From positions 372,001 to 436,000 of the forward strand of contig CM049995.1 of NCBI GenBank assembly GCA_016630955.3: a stretch of DNA of 64,000 nucleotides. The letters run 5' to 3'. Origin of the DNA: Didymella arachidicola. Taxonomy: Eukaryota > Ascomycota > Dothideomycetes > Pleosporales > Didymellaceae. This document shows positions 63,890-64,000 of this stretch, one piece after another (within the stretch, counting starts at the first letter, position 1; each line of letters starts with the position of its first letter). Under the pieces are notes generated by a model. It did not search any database. It worked only from the letters and a program-made list of their open reading frames with translations, and was not told the origin of the DNA. Made by a program: the position numbers and the translations under genes.

Positions 63890-64000
63890 TCACACCTCCT
63901 CCACACGAGTGGCGCCCTTCTCATCACGAGTAGTATCGCCATGCATCGCAGCCTTGATCGCCTCAGTCTCGAGGTTCATGCTCAGACCAATCTCCCTCCT
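63890..64000 (-). CDS. C-terminal fragment of an unidentified protein (continues beyond window)
   Basis: On the minus strand the frame RREIGLSMNLETEAIKAAMH followed by GDTTRDEKGATRVEEV ends at a TGA (63892-63890) and is open to the window edge. The sequence is charged and looks like a cytoplasmic C-terminal tail. The family cannot be named from 36 residues. Confidence 0.5.
   Translation of the reverse strand, partial: RREIGLSMNLETEAIKAAMHGDTTRDEKGATRVEEV

Overview
This window looks like nuclear chromosomal DNA from a filamentous ascomycete (Pezizomycotina, possibly Dothideomycetes; the class is an inference). The evidence is a gene-dense layout on both strands, short GT-AG introns of about 45-80 nt (often GTAAGT/GTATGT donors and CTAAC/CTGAC-like branch sites), a HET-domain gene, a Tad/I-type LINE, and fungal housekeeping families such as Leu5, Sal1, Tim54, Vps26, Ssn8 and Upf3. 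All gene models were spliced by eye from reading-frame continuity and family knowledge. No database search was run.

Layout. 1-9.0 kb: C-terminus of a Nup120/Nup160 nucleoporin, a UBE2S-like E2 with a long tail, a GPI-anchored GH16 glycosidase, dipeptidyl peptidase III, and a PPG1-type phosphatase on the minus strand with a large insert. 9.0-18.3 kb: UPF3, a small secreted precursor made of KR-terminated tandem repeats (a Kex2-processed peptide candidate), a PPR-type protein, a PNPOx-like membrane protein and a METTL4-like MT-A70 methyltransferase. 18.3-28.6 kb: two mitochondrial carriers (CoA carrier Leu5-like; Ca2+-regulated Sal1/SCaMC-like), cyclin C, and two small proteins I do not recognise. 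29.4-37.4 kb: more accessory in character, with a Ser/Lys/Pro-rich protein, a HET-domain protein, an NtaA-type flavin monooxygenase and a short REI1-like zinc-finger protein. 38.7-45.2 kb: gluconokinase, Vps26 and a large aquaglyceroporin in which both NPA motifs are altered.

45.4-51.5 kb is a complete LINE retrotransposon flanked by a perfect 15-bp target-site duplication. It has an intact 1277-aa ORF2 and an ORF1 broken by one in-frame TAG, and it sits about 105 bp upstream of a Mae1-like transporter gene. 51.6-64 kb: that transporter, a cysteine-rich single-pass membrane protein with an internal in-frame TGA, a flavodoxin-fold reductase with a zinc-ribbon-like tail, a SulP-STAS-cNMP-domain transporter (Vsb1/YGR125W-like), Tim54, a tRNA-His-like gene, and the C-terminal end of an unidentified protein.

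The strongest unusual signals are three. The tRNA-His(GTG)-like gene at 63157-63308 has an ordinary anticodon-loop intron plus a second 51-nt GT...AG insertion in the D-arm. The Kex2-type repeat peptide precursor is at 12096-12663. The LINE is nearly intact. Most other genes are ordinary, functionally unrelated housekeeping genes, and I see no biosynthetic cluster.
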